Part shown: positions 26,320 through 35,407 of the stretch, in pieces
Layout: the number at the start of each line of letters is the position of its first letter
Position numbering within the stretch: position 1 is the stretch's first letter
Assembly: GCF_028994805.1 (NCBI RefSeq)
Contig: NZ_JAJQQP010000006.1
Location: forward strand, 310,001 to 374,000
DNA length: 64,000 nucleotides
Reading direction: 5' to 3'
Origin: Promicromonospora iranensis
GTDB lineage: Bacteria; Actinomycetota; Actinomycetes; Actinomycetales; Cellulomonadaceae
Notes under the pieces: model-generated
What the model was told of the DNA's origin: nothing
What the model saw: only the letters and a program-made list of their open reading frames with translations
Database searches by the model: none
Program-made: the position numbers and the translations under genes

Positions 26320-28902
26320 GTGACCAAGGACCCCTTCGCAGATCTGCCCTTCAACGTGGAGGAGCCGCCGGACGACGCAGCGTTCCTGACCGAGGTCGGT
26401 GACCCGGCGCCTCCGCCGTCCGCCCGGAACACGCCGGAGGCACAGGCCGCCAAGCTGCAGATGCTGCGCGGGCTGCTGGACGAGGGAGCGGCTGCGGCGG
26501 CTGCAGCGGTCGCTGCAGCCCCGCCGACGCCCGAGCGCACGGCCGCACCCGAGCCGACGCCGGTGCCGGTGCCGGTGCCCGAGCAGACCGATGCGGTCGA
26601 CACCGCCGAGGCCGAAGCGGCCGACGAGGCCGCCGCACCGAGCGAGCCGGCCGCCATCCCGGTCGCCGCGGCCGCGCCGGGCGCCTCGCTGCGGGAGGAG
26701 GCCGAGGCGGCACTCCGCGAGCTGGTGGGCCGCGAGGACGCGCGCCTGCGCGACGACCAGTGGACCGCCATCGAGGCGCTTGCCGCGTTCCACCGCCGGG
26801 CGCTGGTGGTGCAGCGCACGGGGTGGGGCAAGTCGGCCGTGTACTTCGTCGCGACCAAGCTGCTGCGGGCGCGTGGCGCCGGGCCGACGGTGATCGTGTC
26901 ACCGCTGCTGGCGCTCATGCGCGACCAGATCTCGGCCGCCTCCCGTGCGGGCATCCGGGCGGTGACCATCAACTCGGCCAACATGACCGAGTGGGACGAG
27001 GTGCACGCGTCCATCTCGCGGGGCGAGGTGGACGTGCTGCTGTGCTCGCCGGAGCGCCTGAACAACCCGGGCTTCCGGGACGAGGTGCTCCCGCGGCTGG
27101 CGGCCGACGCCGGGCTCGTGGTCATCGACGAGGCGCACTGCATCTCCGACTGGGGTCACGACTTCCGCCCGGACTACCGGCGCATCCGCACCCTCCTGGC
27201 CGACCTGCCCACGGGGATCCCCGTGCTCGCCACGACGGCCACCGCGAACGAGCGCGTCACGCAGGACGTCGCCGAGCAGCTCGCGGTGCACGCGGACGGC
27301 GCGGGCTCCGATGACGTGCTGGTGCTGCGCGGCGGACTCGACCGCGAGTCGCTGCACCTGGCCGTGCTGGAGCTCGGCGACCAGCCCACCCGCGTGGCGT
27401 GGCTGGCCGAGGCGCTGCAGGACATCGACGGTTCCGGCATCGTCTACTGCCTCACCGTGTCGGCGGCGGAGCAGGTCGCCGAGCAGCTGCGCGGCTACGG
27501 CCTGGCGGTCGCGGCGTACACCGGGCGGACCGAGCCCGCGCAGCGTGAACAGCTGGAGGTGGACCTCAAGAACAACGAGGTCAAGGCGCTGGTCGCGACC
27601 TCCGCCCTGGGTATGGGCTTCGACAAGCCGGACCTGGCGTTCGTCGTGCACCTCGGTGCGCCGTCGTCACCCATCGCGTACTACCAGCAGGTGGGTCGTG
27701 CCGGACGTGGTGTCGACCAGGCGCTCGTGGTGCTGCTCCCGGGCGTGGAGGACAAGGCGATCTGGGACTGGTTCGGCGAGCAGGCGTTCCCTGCCGAGAG
27801 CCAGGTACGGGCGACGCTCGACGCGCTGCGTGACGGCGGCACCATGTCGACGGCCGTGCTGGAGACCCAGGTGGACCTGCGCCGGTCCCGCCTGGAGACC
27901 ATGCTCAAGGTGCTCGACGTCGACGGCGCCGTGCGGCGGGTCCGCGGCGGCTGGGAGTCCACGGGCCAGGAGTGGTCGTACGACGCCGAGCGGTACGCCC
28001 GGGTCTCTGCCAGCCGCGCCGCGGAGCAGCAGGCGATGGTCGACTACGTGGGCACCCAGGGCTGCCGCATGGCGTACCTGCGGGCCCAGCTCGACGACCC
28101 GGAGCTGACGCCGGGCTGGCGGTGCGGCCGCTGCGACCGGTGCGGCGGGATGGCGCTGCCGGAGCCTCCCGACGCCGAGGCGGTCGCCGCGGCGCGTGCC
28201 GAGATGGACCGCCCGGGCGTCGAGGTCGAGACCCGCAAGATGTGGCCCACGGGCCTGGCCTCGATCGGCCTGGACCTCAAGGGCAAGATCCCGCCGGCCG
28301 AGCTCGCCGAGCCCGGACGGGCGGTCGCCCGGCTCGACGGCCTGGGCTGGTCGGGTCCGTTGCGCGACCTCCTCGCCCCGACGGCGGGCGACGGGGAGCT
28401 CCCGGTGCCGCTGCGCCGGGCCGCCGCGCGCGTGCTGGACGAGTGGAGCGCTCTCCGTCCGGTGGCCGACGCCGTCGATCCCGCCGAGGCGGGCACCGGC
28501 GAGACCGGTGAGCCGGGCGGTACGGGGGAGCCGGCGGAGCCCGGCCCCCTCGTGATCGAGGCGGTGGTGGCGGTCCGGTCCATCACCCGGCCGCAGCTGT
28601 CGTACCACCTGGCCACCGGGCTGGCGAAGTACCTCGGCGTGCCGATGATCGGCGCCATCGGTCCGGTCGCCGGGCAGGAGCAGCCCGGCCGCCACGACGT
28701 GAACTCGGCGATGCGGCTCGCGGGCGTGGCCCGGCGGCTGCAGCTGCAGCTCGGCGAGGGCGCGCTCCGCGGCCTGCCGGGCCGCACCGTGCTGCTCGTG
28801 GACGACTACACCGACTCGGGCTGGACGCTGACGGTCGCCGCACGGCTGCTCCGCCAGGCCGGCGCGGCGGCCGTGTACCCGTTCGTGCTGGGTGTGCGGT
28901 GA
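26320..28902 (+). CDS. recQ: RecQ-family DNA helicase with C-terminal phosphoribosyltransferase-like domain
   Basis: RecQ helicases unwind DNA 3'-5' during repair. The 860-residue protein has about 125 residues of Ala/Pro/Glu-rich extension, then the helicase: Walker A as RTGWGKSAVYF (about 166-176), DEAHCISDWGHDFRPDYRRI (about 270), TTATAN, and the GRAGRG motif VI. A cysteine cluster (CRMAYLR, WRCGRCDRC) is the RecQ zinc site. After about 700 comes a domain ending in TVLLVDDYTDSGWT (about 825-838), which resembles the PRPP loop of phosphoribosyltransferases. That tail is not part of classical RecQ and replaces the HRDC domain. Confidence 0.9.
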   Translation: MTKDPFADLPFNVEEPPDDAAFLTEVGDPAPPPSARNTPEAQAAKLQMLRGLLDEGAAAAAAAVAAAPPTPERTAAPEPTPVPVPVPEQTDAVDTAEAEAADEAAAPSEPAAIPVAAAAPGASLREEAEAALRELVGREDARLRDDQWTAIEALAAFHRRALVVQRTGWGKSAVYFVATKLLRARGAGPTVIVSPLLALMRDQISAASRAGIRAVTINSANMTEWDEVHASISRGEVDVLLCSPERLNNPGFRDEVLPRLAADAGLVVIDEAHCISDWGHDFRPDYRRIRTLLADLPTGIPVLATTATANERVTQDVAEQLAVHADGAGSDDVLVLRGGLDRESLHLAVLELGDQPTRVAWLAEALQDIDGSGIVYCLTVSAAEQVAEQLRGYGLAVAAYTGRTEPAQREQLEVDLKNNEVKALVATSALGMGFDKPDLAFVVHLGAPSSPIAYYQQVGRAGRGVDQALVVLLPGVEDKAIWDWFGEQAFPAESQVRATLDALRDGGTMSTAVLETQVDLRRSRLETMLKVLDVDGAVRRVRGGWESTGQEWSYDAERYARVSASRAAEQQAMVDYVGTQGCRMAYLRAQLDDPELTPGWRCGRCDRCGGMALPEPPDAEAVAAARAEMDRPGVEVETRKMWPTGLASIGLDLKGKIPPAELAEPGRAVARLDGLGWSGPLRDLLAPTAGDGELPVPLRRAAARVLDEWSALRPVADAVDPAEAGTGETGEPGGTGEPAEPGPLVIEAVVAVRSITRPQLSYHLATGLAKYLGVPMIGAIGPVAGQEQPGRHDVNSAMRLAGVARRLQLQLGEGALRGLPGRTVLLVDDYTDSGWTLTVAARLLRQAGAAAVYPFVLGVR

Positions 28903-28968
28903 TCGCGCCGTGACGTTGCCCACGCGCCCGGTGGGCGGACTCGCACCAGGTCGGTGCCGCACGGTTCG

Positions 28969-28974
28969 TAGACT
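28969..28974 (+). promoter_or_regulatory. -10 box of a leaderless hisC promoter
   Basis: TAGACT ends 6 bases before GTG 28981. This is the predicted promoter for the hisC-hisB-hisH-hisA run. Confidence 0.6.
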
Positions 28975-28980
28975 GGTCCG

Positions 28981-30171
28981 GTGATGACCCACGCCGTCGA
29001 CCAGCACAGCGCGGAGGACAGCGCGCCCTCGGTGCGTCTGCCGCTACGCCCTGAGCTGGCGAACGAGAAGCCGTACGGCGCGCCGCAGCTCGACGTCCCG
29101 GTGCTGCTGAACGTCAACGAGAACCCGTACCCGCCCGGCGACGAGGTGGTGGCGACCATCGCCGAGGAGGTGGCGCGCGCCGCTCGCGGGATGAACCGCT
29201 ACCCCGACCGCGACGCGACGGTCCTCCGCCAGGACCTGGCGGACTACCTCGCCGTGGAGACCGGCGTCGACCTGGAGCATCTCGACGTGTGGGCGGCCAA
29301 CGGGTCCAACGAGGTGATGCTGCACGTGCTGCAGGCCTTCGGCGGGCCGGGCCGCACGGCTCTGTCGTTCGCGCCCACGTACTCGATGTACCCGGAGTAC
29401 GCGCGCGACACGCACACGGCCTGGGTGGTGGGCCGTCGACAGGAGAACTTCACGCTCGACCCGGTCTACGCCGCGGAGACCATCCGTGAGGTGCGCCCGT
29501 CGGTGGTCCTGCTGGCCAGCCCCAACAACCCGACCGGCACGGCACTGCCGACGGCCACCGTCGAGGCGGTCTGCGAGGCGGCCCTGACCGTCGACCTCGA
29601 CGGCGCGCACCCCGTCGTCGTCGTGGACGAGGCCTATGCGGAGTTCCGGCGTCCGGGCACACCGTCCGCCGTGGCACTGCTGGCGCGGTACCCGAACCTG
29701 GCGGTCACGCGCACCATGTCCAAGGCGTTCGCCGCGGCCGGTGCCCGGCTCGGCTACCTGGTCGCGTCGGGCGACTTCGTCGACGCGCTCCGGATCGTGC
29801 GGCTGCCCTACCACCTGAGCGCCATCACGCAGGCCGCGGCAGGCGCCGCGCTGCGCCACCGCGAGTCCCTCATGGCACAGGTCGCCACGCTGCGCGCCGA
29901 GCGCGACGCATGCGTCGCCTGGCTCCGTGAGCAGCGGTTCCCGAGCGGCCTCCCGTTCGACGTCGCCGACACCGACGCCAACTTCGTGCTGTTCGGCAGG
30001 TTCAGCGATCGGCACGCCGTGTGGCAGGGTCTCCTGGACCGCGGTGTCCTGATCCGCGAGACCGGCCCCGAGGGCTGGCTGCGGGTGTCGATCGGCACGT
30101 CCGCCGAGATGGCCGCGTTCCGTGCGGCGCTCACCGAGGTCCTGCGGGAGCAGGGAGAGGAACAGCCATGA
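28981..30171 (+). CDS. hisC: HisC, histidinol-phosphate aminotransferase
   Basis: HisC is a PLP enzyme that converts imidazole acetol phosphate and glutamate to histidinol phosphate. The 396-residue protein has [10 protein letters not shown], the [17 protein letters not shown] loop, [22 protein letters not shown] and the PLP-lysine segment [17 protein letters not shown]. It begins the second his cluster and overlaps hisB by ATGA. Two starts lie together (GTG 28981, ATG 28984); the -10 spacing favours the first. Confidence 0.96.
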   Translation: MMTHAVDQHSAEDSAPSVRLPLRPELANEKPYGAPQLDVPVLLNVNENPYPPGDEVVATIAEEVARAARGMNRYPDRDATVLRQDLADYLAVETGVDLEHLDVWAANGSNEVMLHVLQAFGGPGRTALSFAPTYSMYPEYARDTHTAWVVGRRQENFTLDPVYAAETIREVRPSVVLLASPNNPTGTALPTATVEAVCEAALTVDLDGAHPVVVVDEAYAEFRRPGTPSAVALLARYPNLAVTRTMSKAFAAAGARLGYLVASGDFVDALRIVRLPYHLSAITQAAAGAALRHRESLMAQVATLRAERDACVAWLREQRFPSGLPFDVADTDANFVLFGRFSDRHAVWQGLLDRGVLIRETGPEGWLRVSIGTSAEMAAFRAALTEVLREQGEEQP

Positions 30172-30767
30172 GCAGGACAGCACGCGTGGAGCGCGCCACG
30201 TCCGAGTCGAAGGTGCTGGTCGAGCTGGATCTCGACGGCACCGGGCGGACCGAGATCAGCACGAGCGTGCCGTTCTACGACCACATGCTCACCGCGCTCG
30301 GCAAGCACTCGCTGATCGACCTCACCGTGCAGGCGACCGGCGACACCCACATCGACGCCCACCACACGGTGGAGGACGTCGCCATCAGCATCGGCGAGGC
30401 GCTGCGTCAGGCGCTCGGCGACAAGGCGGGCATCTCCCGGTTCGGCGACGCTCTGGTGCCGCTCGACGAGGCGCTCGCCCAGGCCGTGGTGGACGTGTCG
30501 GGCAGGCCCTACCTGGTGCACGAGGGTGAGCCCGCGGGCCAGGAGTACCACCTGATCGGCGGCCACTTCACCGGTTCGCTGACGCGGCACGTGCTCGAGT
30601 CGATCGCCCACCACGCCGGCATCTGCCTGCACGTGCGGGTGCTCGCGGGCCGGGACCCGCACCACATCGTCGAAGCTCAGTTCAAGGCGCTGGCGCGTGC
30701 GCTGCGCGCCGCCGTCGCCGTCGACCCGCGGGTCGACGGCATCCCGTCCACGAAGGGTGCGCTCTAG
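30168..30767 (+). CDS. hisB: HisB, imidazoleglycerol-phosphate dehydratase
   Basis: HisB removes water from imidazole glycerol phosphate using manganese. The 199-residue single-domain protein shows the metal-binding signatures [17 protein letters not shown] and [12 protein letters not shown], plus [14 protein letters not shown]. It lacks the phosphatase domain of the enterobacterial fusion, as expected outside gamma-proteobacteria. It overlaps hisC by four bases. Confidence 0.97.
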   Translation: MSRTARVERATSESKVLVELDLDGTGRTEISTSVPFYDHMLTALGKHSLIDLTVQATGDTHIDAHHTVEDVAISIGEALRQALGDKAGISRFGDALVPLDEALAQAVVDVSGRPYLVHEGEPAGQEYHLIGGHFTGSLTRHVLESIAHHAGICLHVRVLAGRDPHHIVEAQFKALARALRAAVAVDPRVDGIPSTKGAL

Positions 30768-30772
30768 CAGCC

Positions 30773-31375
30773 ATGTCCGACAGCACCAGGCCCGAGAACG
30801 ACGGGTCCAGCAGCAGCACGCCGGCCGGCGACGACCTGCCCGACTTCGATCTTGACAACCTCGAGATCCCGGACGACCTGTCGTCCCTGACCGGCAGCGG
30901 TGAGCCGGAGTTCGCCGCGCTCATCACGCAGATCGCCGGCGCCGAACCGCTCGCGGCGGCCAGCTCCCTGGCACAGCTCGACCTCGACGCGGTACCCACC
31001 TCCGTCGGCGCGGTCGGGGTCCTCAAGGACCTCACGGGCGACGCTCCGGAAGAGGCTGCCGCGGCGATCTCGCAGCTCGTGCGGGGGGTTCCGCTCGTCC
31101 TGGTGACCCGCACGGGCGAGCAGATGACGGCGGTCCGGTTCGCCGACGGCGTCCGCGGCGACGAGCTCGCCCCCGGTCTCGTGCTGGGCGGCGCCCCCGA
31201 GAACGTGGTCGACCTGCTGACGGGCGCCACCAGCGTGGCCGACCTGGACGGCGTGGTCGCCTCGACGTCGATCAGCAAGTTCAAGGCGGTGCGGATGCTG
31301 ACGTCCGCGGCGCGCAAGGCCCGCAAGAGCATGGGCAAGGGCGAGCCCGGTCCCGGCAGCACGGACGGGGCCTGA
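30773..31375 (+). CDS. Unknown protein encoded within the his operon
   Basis: I do not recognise a named family for this 200-residue protein. It has a Ser/Asp-rich N-terminus (about 1-45), a central mixed region (45-170) including a hydrophobic strand [22 protein letters not shown], and a basic tail [16 protein letters not shown]. It has no signal peptide or membrane helix. It lies 5 bases after hisB and 2 before hisH, so it is co-transcribed with histidine genes. It could be a cytoplasmic accessory protein; no function is proposed. Confidence 0.7.
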   Translation: MSDSTRPENDGSSSSTPAGDDLPDFDLDNLEIPDDLSSLTGSGEPEFAALITQIAGAEPLAAASSLAQLDLDAVPTSVGAVGVLKDLTGDAPEEAAAAISQLVRGVPLVLVTRTGEQMTAVRFADGVRGDELAPGLVLGGAPENVVDLLTGATSVADLDGVVASTSISKFKAVRMLTSAARKARKSMGKGEPGPGSTDGA

Positions 31376-31377
31376 GC

Positions 31378-32022
31378 ATGGGCGCGAGGGTCGTCGTCCT
31401 CGACTACGGCTTCGGCAACGTCCGGTCCGCCGTCCGCTCCCTGGAGCGGGTCGGCGCGGACGTGACGCTGACCGCCGACCGGTCCGCGGCGCAGGAGGCC
31501 GACGGTCTCGTGGTGCCGGGCGTCGGTGCGTTCGCCGCGTGCATGGACGGCCTCAAGGCCGTTCGCGGGCACGAGGTGGTGGGCCGCCGGCTGGCCGGCA
31601 ACCGTCCGGTCCTCGGCATCTGCGTGGGCATGCAGGTCATGTTCGACGCCGGCGTGGAGCACGGTGAGCGGGCCGACGGCATGGGGGAGTGGCCCGGCGT
31701 CGTCGAGCGGCTGCAGGCCGCCGTCGTGCCGCACATGGGCTGGTCGCCGGTGGAGGTGCCTGACGGCTCGACCCTCTTCGAGGGGATCGCCGACGAGCGC
31801 TTCTACTTCGTGCACTCGTACGCCGCGCAGACGTTCGCCAAGGGCCACGACGAGAAGGCGGTGGGGATCTTCTCGCCGCCGAAGGTGACCTGGGCCGACC
31901 ACGGCGGGCGCTTTGTCGCTGCGGTGGAGGACGGCCCCCTGGCGGCGACCCAGTTCCACCCCGAGAAGTCGGGCGACGCCGGGGCGCGGCTCCTGGAGAA
32001 CTGGGTCCGCTCGCTCGCCTGA
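31378..32022 (+). CDS. hisH: HisH, glutaminase subunit of imidazole glycerol phosphate synthase
   Basis: HisH hydrolyses glutamine and channels ammonia to HisF, which is not in this window. The 214-residue class I amidotransferase shows [11 protein letters not shown], the nucleophile-elbow cysteine in [12 protein letters not shown], and the His-Glu pair in FHPEKSG. It follows the unknown gene by two bases. Confidence 0.96.
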   Translation: MGARVVVLDYGFGNVRSAVRSLERVGADVTLTADRSAAQEADGLVVPGVGAFAACMDGLKAVRGHEVVGRRLAGNRPVLGICVGMQVMFDAGVEHGERADGMGEWPGVVERLQAAVVPHMGWSPVEVPDGSTLFEGIADERFYFVHSYAAQTFAKGHDEKAVGIFSPPKVTWADHGGRFVAAVEDGPLAATQFHPEKSGDAGARLLENWVRSLA

Positions 32023-32057
32023 CCGCACCACTGCACGACCACACCACCGCACCACCC

Positions 32058-32118
32058 GCTGAGTGCTGGATATCTGTCGGCCTACGAGGGCCGATGCAAC
32101 AGATACCCAGCACTCAGC
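32058..32118. repeat. Nested long hairpin between hisH and hisA
   Basis: Arms of 20 bp (32058-32077 and 32099-32118) match at 19 positions and begin GCTGAGTGCTGG. Inside is a second perfect 5-bp stem, CGGCC/GGCCG (32078-32082, 32089-32093). It fills most of the 125-base spacer and ends 22 bases before the ribosome site of hisA. It could be a terminator, an RNA processing signal or a palindromic repeat element. Confidence 0.65.
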
Positions 32119-32147
32119 CCAGAGACAGACACAGACCTTGGAGAGAC

Positions 32148-32891
32148 ATGACCGACCGCCTCGTGCTCCTGCCCGCCGTCGACGTCGCCGACGGCCAGGC
32201 CGTCCGCCTCGTCCAGGGCGAGGCCGGCTCGGAGACCTCGTACGGTGACCCCCTGACCGCCGCCCTGGACTGGCAGTCCGGCGGCGCCGAGTGGGTCCAC
32301 CTCGTGGACCTGGACGCCGCCTTCGGGCGCGGTTCCAACGCCGAGCTGCTCGCGCGGGTCGTCGGTGAGCTGGACGTGCAGGTCGAGCTGTCGGGCGGCA
32401 TCCGCGACGACGAGTCCCTCGAGCGGGCCCTCGCGACCGGCGCGCGCCGCGTGAACCTGGGCACCGCTGCGCTCGAGGACCCGGCCTGGACGGCCAAGGT
32501 CATCGCCGAGCACGGTGACCGCGTGGCCGTCGGGCTCGACGTGCGCGGCACGACGCTCGCCGCCCGCGGCTGGACCAAGGAGGGCGGCGACCTCTGGGAG
32601 GTCCTCGCCCGCCTGGACGAGGCGGGCTGTGCCCGCTACGTGGTCACCGACGTGACCAAGGACGGCACGCTGCGCGGCCCCAACCTGGAGCTCCTGTCCG
32701 ACGTCGCCGCGCGCACCACCGCGCACGTCGTCGCCTCGGGCGGCATCTCCTCGCTCGACGATCTCACCGCCCTGCGTTCGCTCGGCACCATCGAGGGCGC
32801 CGTGGTCGGCAAGGCGCTGTACGCGGGGGCGTTCACCCTGCCCGAGGCGCTCGACGTCGCCGGCCGCCCGGGTGCCGAGGCCGGAGAGTGA
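32148..32891 (+). CDS. hisA: HisA/PriA, phosphoribosyl isomerase
   Basis: HisA isomerises ProFAR in histidine synthesis. In many actinobacteria the same protein (PriA) also does the TrpF reaction of tryptophan synthesis. The 247-residue barrel has [21 protein letters not shown], the phosphate-binding [15 protein letters not shown] and [13 protein letters not shown], and [13 protein letters not shown]. The sequence alone does not settle whether it is bifunctional. ATG 32148 follows GGAGAG closely. It overlaps the next gene by GTGA. Confidence 0.93.
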   Translation: MTDRLVLLPAVDVADGQAVRLVQGEAGSETSYGDPLTAALDWQSGGAEWVHLVDLDAAFGRGSNAELLARVVGELDVQVELSGGIRDDESLERALATGARRVNLGTAALEDPAWTAKVIAEHGDRVAVGLDVRGTTLAARGWTKEGGDLWEVLARLDEAGCARYVVTDVTKDGTLRGPNLELLSDVAARTTAHVVASGGISSLDDLTALRSLGTIEGAVVGKALYAGAFTLPEALDVAGRPGAEAGE

Positions 32892-33616
32892 AGTCGATCC
32901 AGCCGTCCAGCCAGTTCGCGGACGACGACGGCTCGGCCGACGAGGAGCTGACCCGGCTGCTCGCCGGCTACACGACGGGGACCACCCCGCTGCGCGACGT
33001 CGTCCTGCGGCTGGCCGAGACCCGGGTGCTCGTGCCGGTCCTGGCCGAGCTCGGCGTCGCCGAGCAGAACCCGGACGGCCTCACGGTCGACAAGGAGGCG
33101 TCGTCCGGCGTCGTGGCGCTGGAGGCCCCGGACGGCCGCCGGGCGCTGCCCGTGTTCACGTCGGTGGCGGCCATGCAGGCGTGGCGGGCCGACGCGCGTC
33201 CCGTACCGGTCGAGGCGTCGCGCGCGGCCCTGTCCGCGGTCAACGAGAACTGGGCGCTGATCGTCGTCGACCCCGCGGGGCCGTCGACGGCGCTCGTGCC
33301 GCGGCCCGCCGTCTGGGCGCTGGCGCAGGGCAAGGAGTGGCGGCCGGCGCTCGTGCCGCACGAGGACGGCCTGGCGGTGGACCCGGAGGTCGCCGCGGAG
33401 GTGGCCGTCGCGGCCGCGCCGGTGCAGCACGTGGTGCGGGCGCACGCCGAGCCGGGCCGCAAGGCGGAGGTCGCGGTGGTGCTCGGCCTGAACCCGGGCC
33501 TGGACCGGGCCGGCCTCGATGCGGTGCTGGCCCAGGTCAACGCCCGGCTTGCGGCGTCAGAGGTGATCTCGTCGCGCGTGGACTCGCTGGAGCTGCGGAT
33601 CGGCGCCGCACGCTGA
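32888..33616 (+). CDS. SseB N-terminal domain family protein
   Basis: This 242-residue protein resembles the SseB N-terminal domain family: [29 protein letters not shown] near the middle and a LIVVDPAGP strand. The domain is widespread in actinobacteria and its function there is not established; the name comes from an enhancer of serine sensitivity in enterobacteria. It is coupled to hisA by a four-base overlap, so the his operon probably ends here. It converges on the protease operon with a 25-base gap. Confidence 0.8.
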   Translation: MKSIQPSSQFADDDGSADEELTRLLAGYTTGTTPLRDVVLRLAETRVLVPVLAELGVAEQNPDGLTVDKEASSGVVALEAPDGRRALPVFTSVAAMQAWRADARPVPVEASRAALSAVNENWALIVVDPAGPSTALVPRPAVWALAQGKEWRPALVPHEDGLAVDPEVAAEVAVAAAPVQHVVRAHAEPGRKAEVAVVLGLNPGLDRAGLDAVLAQVNARLAASEVISSRVDSLELRIGAAR

Positions 33617-33641
33617 TGACGGCAGAGCGGACCAGCGCCGC

Positions 33642-34391
33642 TCAGCAGCCCTTCGCCGGCGTGAACGCCGTGTCGTCGGCCAGCATGTCCTGGAGCGTCG
33701 ACAGGGGCACGAGCAGGCTGTTGTCGTCCGCGGTCTTCGCGTAGACGACGCCGATCACCCGCCCCTTGTCGTCCAGTGCCGCCGACCCGGACGAGCCGGG
33801 CTCGACCGGAGCATCGGTGAGCAGCACCTCGCCGAGGTTCGCGTTGAGCGGGTCCCGCGTGGTGCCCATGACCTCGCCCTCCGTCACGGTGAGCTCGCCG
33901 CCTGCCGGGTAGCCCACCACGGTGACAGGGTCGCCGGACTTCGGGTCGGACCCGGCGAGCTTCGGGAACGACGGCAGGGGGTCGGTGGTCCGCACGACGG
34001 CGAGGTCCGCGAGCCCTGCCGTCGAGGTGGCGCCGACGGTGATGTCATGCCCGTCGTACGTGCTGACCTCGAGGTCCTTCGAGTCGGCGACCACGTGCTT
34101 GTTGGTGATCAGGGTGTGCTCGTCGATCGCGAAGCCGGAACCCGTGGACAGCTCCTCGCAGCCCACGTTGCGGATCCGGACCGCCATGCGCTCGACGGCG
34201 TCGAAACCGTCGGGGCTCAGGGCGTCGCCGCCGGCCGCGGGGGAGAGCTCGACCGGGGTGGACGGGACGATGTCGCTCGGCACCGGCTCCGGCATGGGCG
34301 GCAGCACACCACAGCCGCCCAGCGAACCGGTCAGGAACAGCGTCCCGACGACGAGGGCGTGCCCCGCACGCGAACGGTGCCCCGACCTCAC
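33642..34391 (-). CDS. Lipoprotein trypsin-like serine protease
   Basis: This 249-residue protein is an S1-type protease. The catalytic triad is visible in LITNKHVVADS (His), GLADLAVVRT (Asp) and EPGSSGSAALDDKG (Ser). The N-terminus has a basic start, a hydrophobic stretch and the lipobox LGGC, so it should be lipid-anchored outside the membrane. The frame is open upstream, but GTG 34391 overlaps the stop of the preceding gene by four bases. It is last in a three-gene reverse operon. The substrate is unknown. Confidence 0.85.
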   Translation of the reverse strand: MRSGHRSRAGHALVVGTLFLTGSLGGCGVLPPMPEPVPSDIVPSTPVELSPAAGGDALSPDGFDAVERMAVRIRNVGCEELSTGSGFAIDEHTLITNKHVVADSKDLEVSTYDGHDITVGATSTAGLADLAVVRTTDPLPSFPKLAGSDPKSGDPVTVVGYPAGGELTVTEGEVMGTTRDPLNANLGEVLLTDAPVEPGSSGSAALDDKGRVIGVVYAKTADDNSLLVPLSTLQDMLADDTAFTPAKGC

Positions 34392-34936
34392 GGGCGCAGC
34401 TCCTGCTGCAGTGCCTCGTTCGCCTGCTCGGCGTCCTCGCACAGCGCGCCCACCTGACGCTCGTAGCGGCTCAGGTCGGCAGCCTCGTACTGGTCGGCGT
34501 CCTTGAGGTAGCCGACCAGCTGCTCCTGGCCCGACACGCACTGCCCGAGCGCCGAGGCCACGGTGGCCGCTGCCGCGCTGACCTGCGTCTGGTAGTCGAG
34601 GTACTGCTGCGACGCCACGTTCTCGTCACCGAGCTGGGCCTTCTCGTTCGCCAGGTCCGTGATCCGCGCCGTCGCGGTGGACAGCTGGTCGCGGGCCGCC
34701 TGCAGCTCGTTGTTGACGCCGTCGAGCTGCATCCGCAACGACGCCACCTCCTCGGCGTACTCGTGCGCCTTGCCCTCCCACTCGGCGGAGCTGCGCTGCC
34801 AGCGGACGGTCGTCACCCACAGGTAGGCGCCCACGGCGATCGTGGCGACCAGCAGTACGGCGAGCCAGCGTGAACCACGGCGCGGCCCCGGTGCCCGAGC
34901 AGGGCCGGGGGCCGCCACGACGGGAGCCTCGGTCAT
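34388..34936 (-). CDS. Single-span membrane protein with coiled coil
   Basis: I do not recognise the family. The 182-residue protein has a short Pro/Ala/Arg-rich cytoplasmic start, one membrane helix (about 23-43, WLAVLLVATIAVGAYLWV), then an extracytoplasmic coiled coil (about 50-105) rich in Glu, Gln and Ala, and a C-terminal helical part with two cysteines (C134, C167). It is translationally coupled on both sides, to DUF1844 and to the lipoprotein protease. A partner, scaffold or inhibitor role for the protease is a guess from position. Confidence 0.72.
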   Translation of the reverse strand: MTEAPVVAAPGPARAPGPRRGSRWLAVLLVATIAVGAYLWVTTVRWQRSSAEWEGKAHEYAEEVASLRMQLDGVNNELQAARDQLSTATARITDLANEKAQLGDENVASQQYLDYQTQVSAAAATVASALGQCVSGQEQLVGYLKDADQYEAADLSRYERQVGALCEDAEQANEALQQELRP

Positions 34937-35313
34937 CAGACGACGGAACCCGTGTACTTCTCGCCCGGCCCCTCGCCCGGAGCGTCGGGGATGACCGACG
35001 CCTCACGGAACGCGAGCTGGAGGCTGCGCAGGCCGTCGCGCAGCGAACGGGCGTGCTGGTTGCCGATGTCGGGCGCGCTCGCGACCACCAGCGCGGCGAG
35101 CGCGGTGATCAGCTTGCGGGCCTCGTCGAGGTCCTTGAGCTCCTCGGCGTCGTCCCCCTCGGCCAGGCCGCACTTCACGGCGGCGGCACTCATGAGGTGC
35201 ACGGCGGCGGTCGTGATGACCTCGACGGCCGCGACCTCGGCGATGTCGCGTGTTGCCTGGTCAGTGCCCACCGGAGCCTGGATGTCGGTAGGGGTCTCGT
35301 CGCTGGAGCTCAT
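34936..35313 (-). CDS. DUF1844 domain protein
   Basis: The 125-residue helical protein matches the DUF1844 pattern: VAAVEVITTAAVHLMSAAAVKCGL, then LDEARKLITALAALV and ARSLRDGLRSLQLAF. The family is common in actinobacteria, typically close to infC; its function is unknown. ATG 35313 is chosen because GGAAAG lies nine bases upstream, whereas ATG 35322 abuts it. It shares a base with the next gene. infC is now 13 kb away, which suggests insertion of the intervening genes. Confidence 0.8.
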   Translation of the reverse strand: MSSSDETPTDIQAPVGTDQATRDIAEVAAVEVITTAAVHLMSAAAVKCGLAEGDDAEELKDLDEARKLITALAALVVASAPDIGNQHARSLRDGLRSLQLAFREASVIPDAPGEGPGEKYTGSVV

Positions 35314-35365
35314 GGGGACCATCTTTCCATCCCGACAGGGGTGCGGGTGAACATCCCTTCTGGGC

Positions 35366-35388
35366 TAGCCTGCCACCGTTCAACGGTG
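35366..35388 (+). promoter_or_regulatory. -10 box and palindrome before the GH38 mannosidase gene
   Basis: TAGCCT (35366-35371) is followed by the perfect palindrome CACCGTT-C-AACGGTG (35374-35388), which covers the expected start point near 35378. The palindrome differs from the LacI-type operator upstream of the binding-protein gene. No convincing -35 box is seen. Confidence 0.4.
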
Positions 35389-35407
35389 ACACAGGGGAGG
35401 CCTTTTG

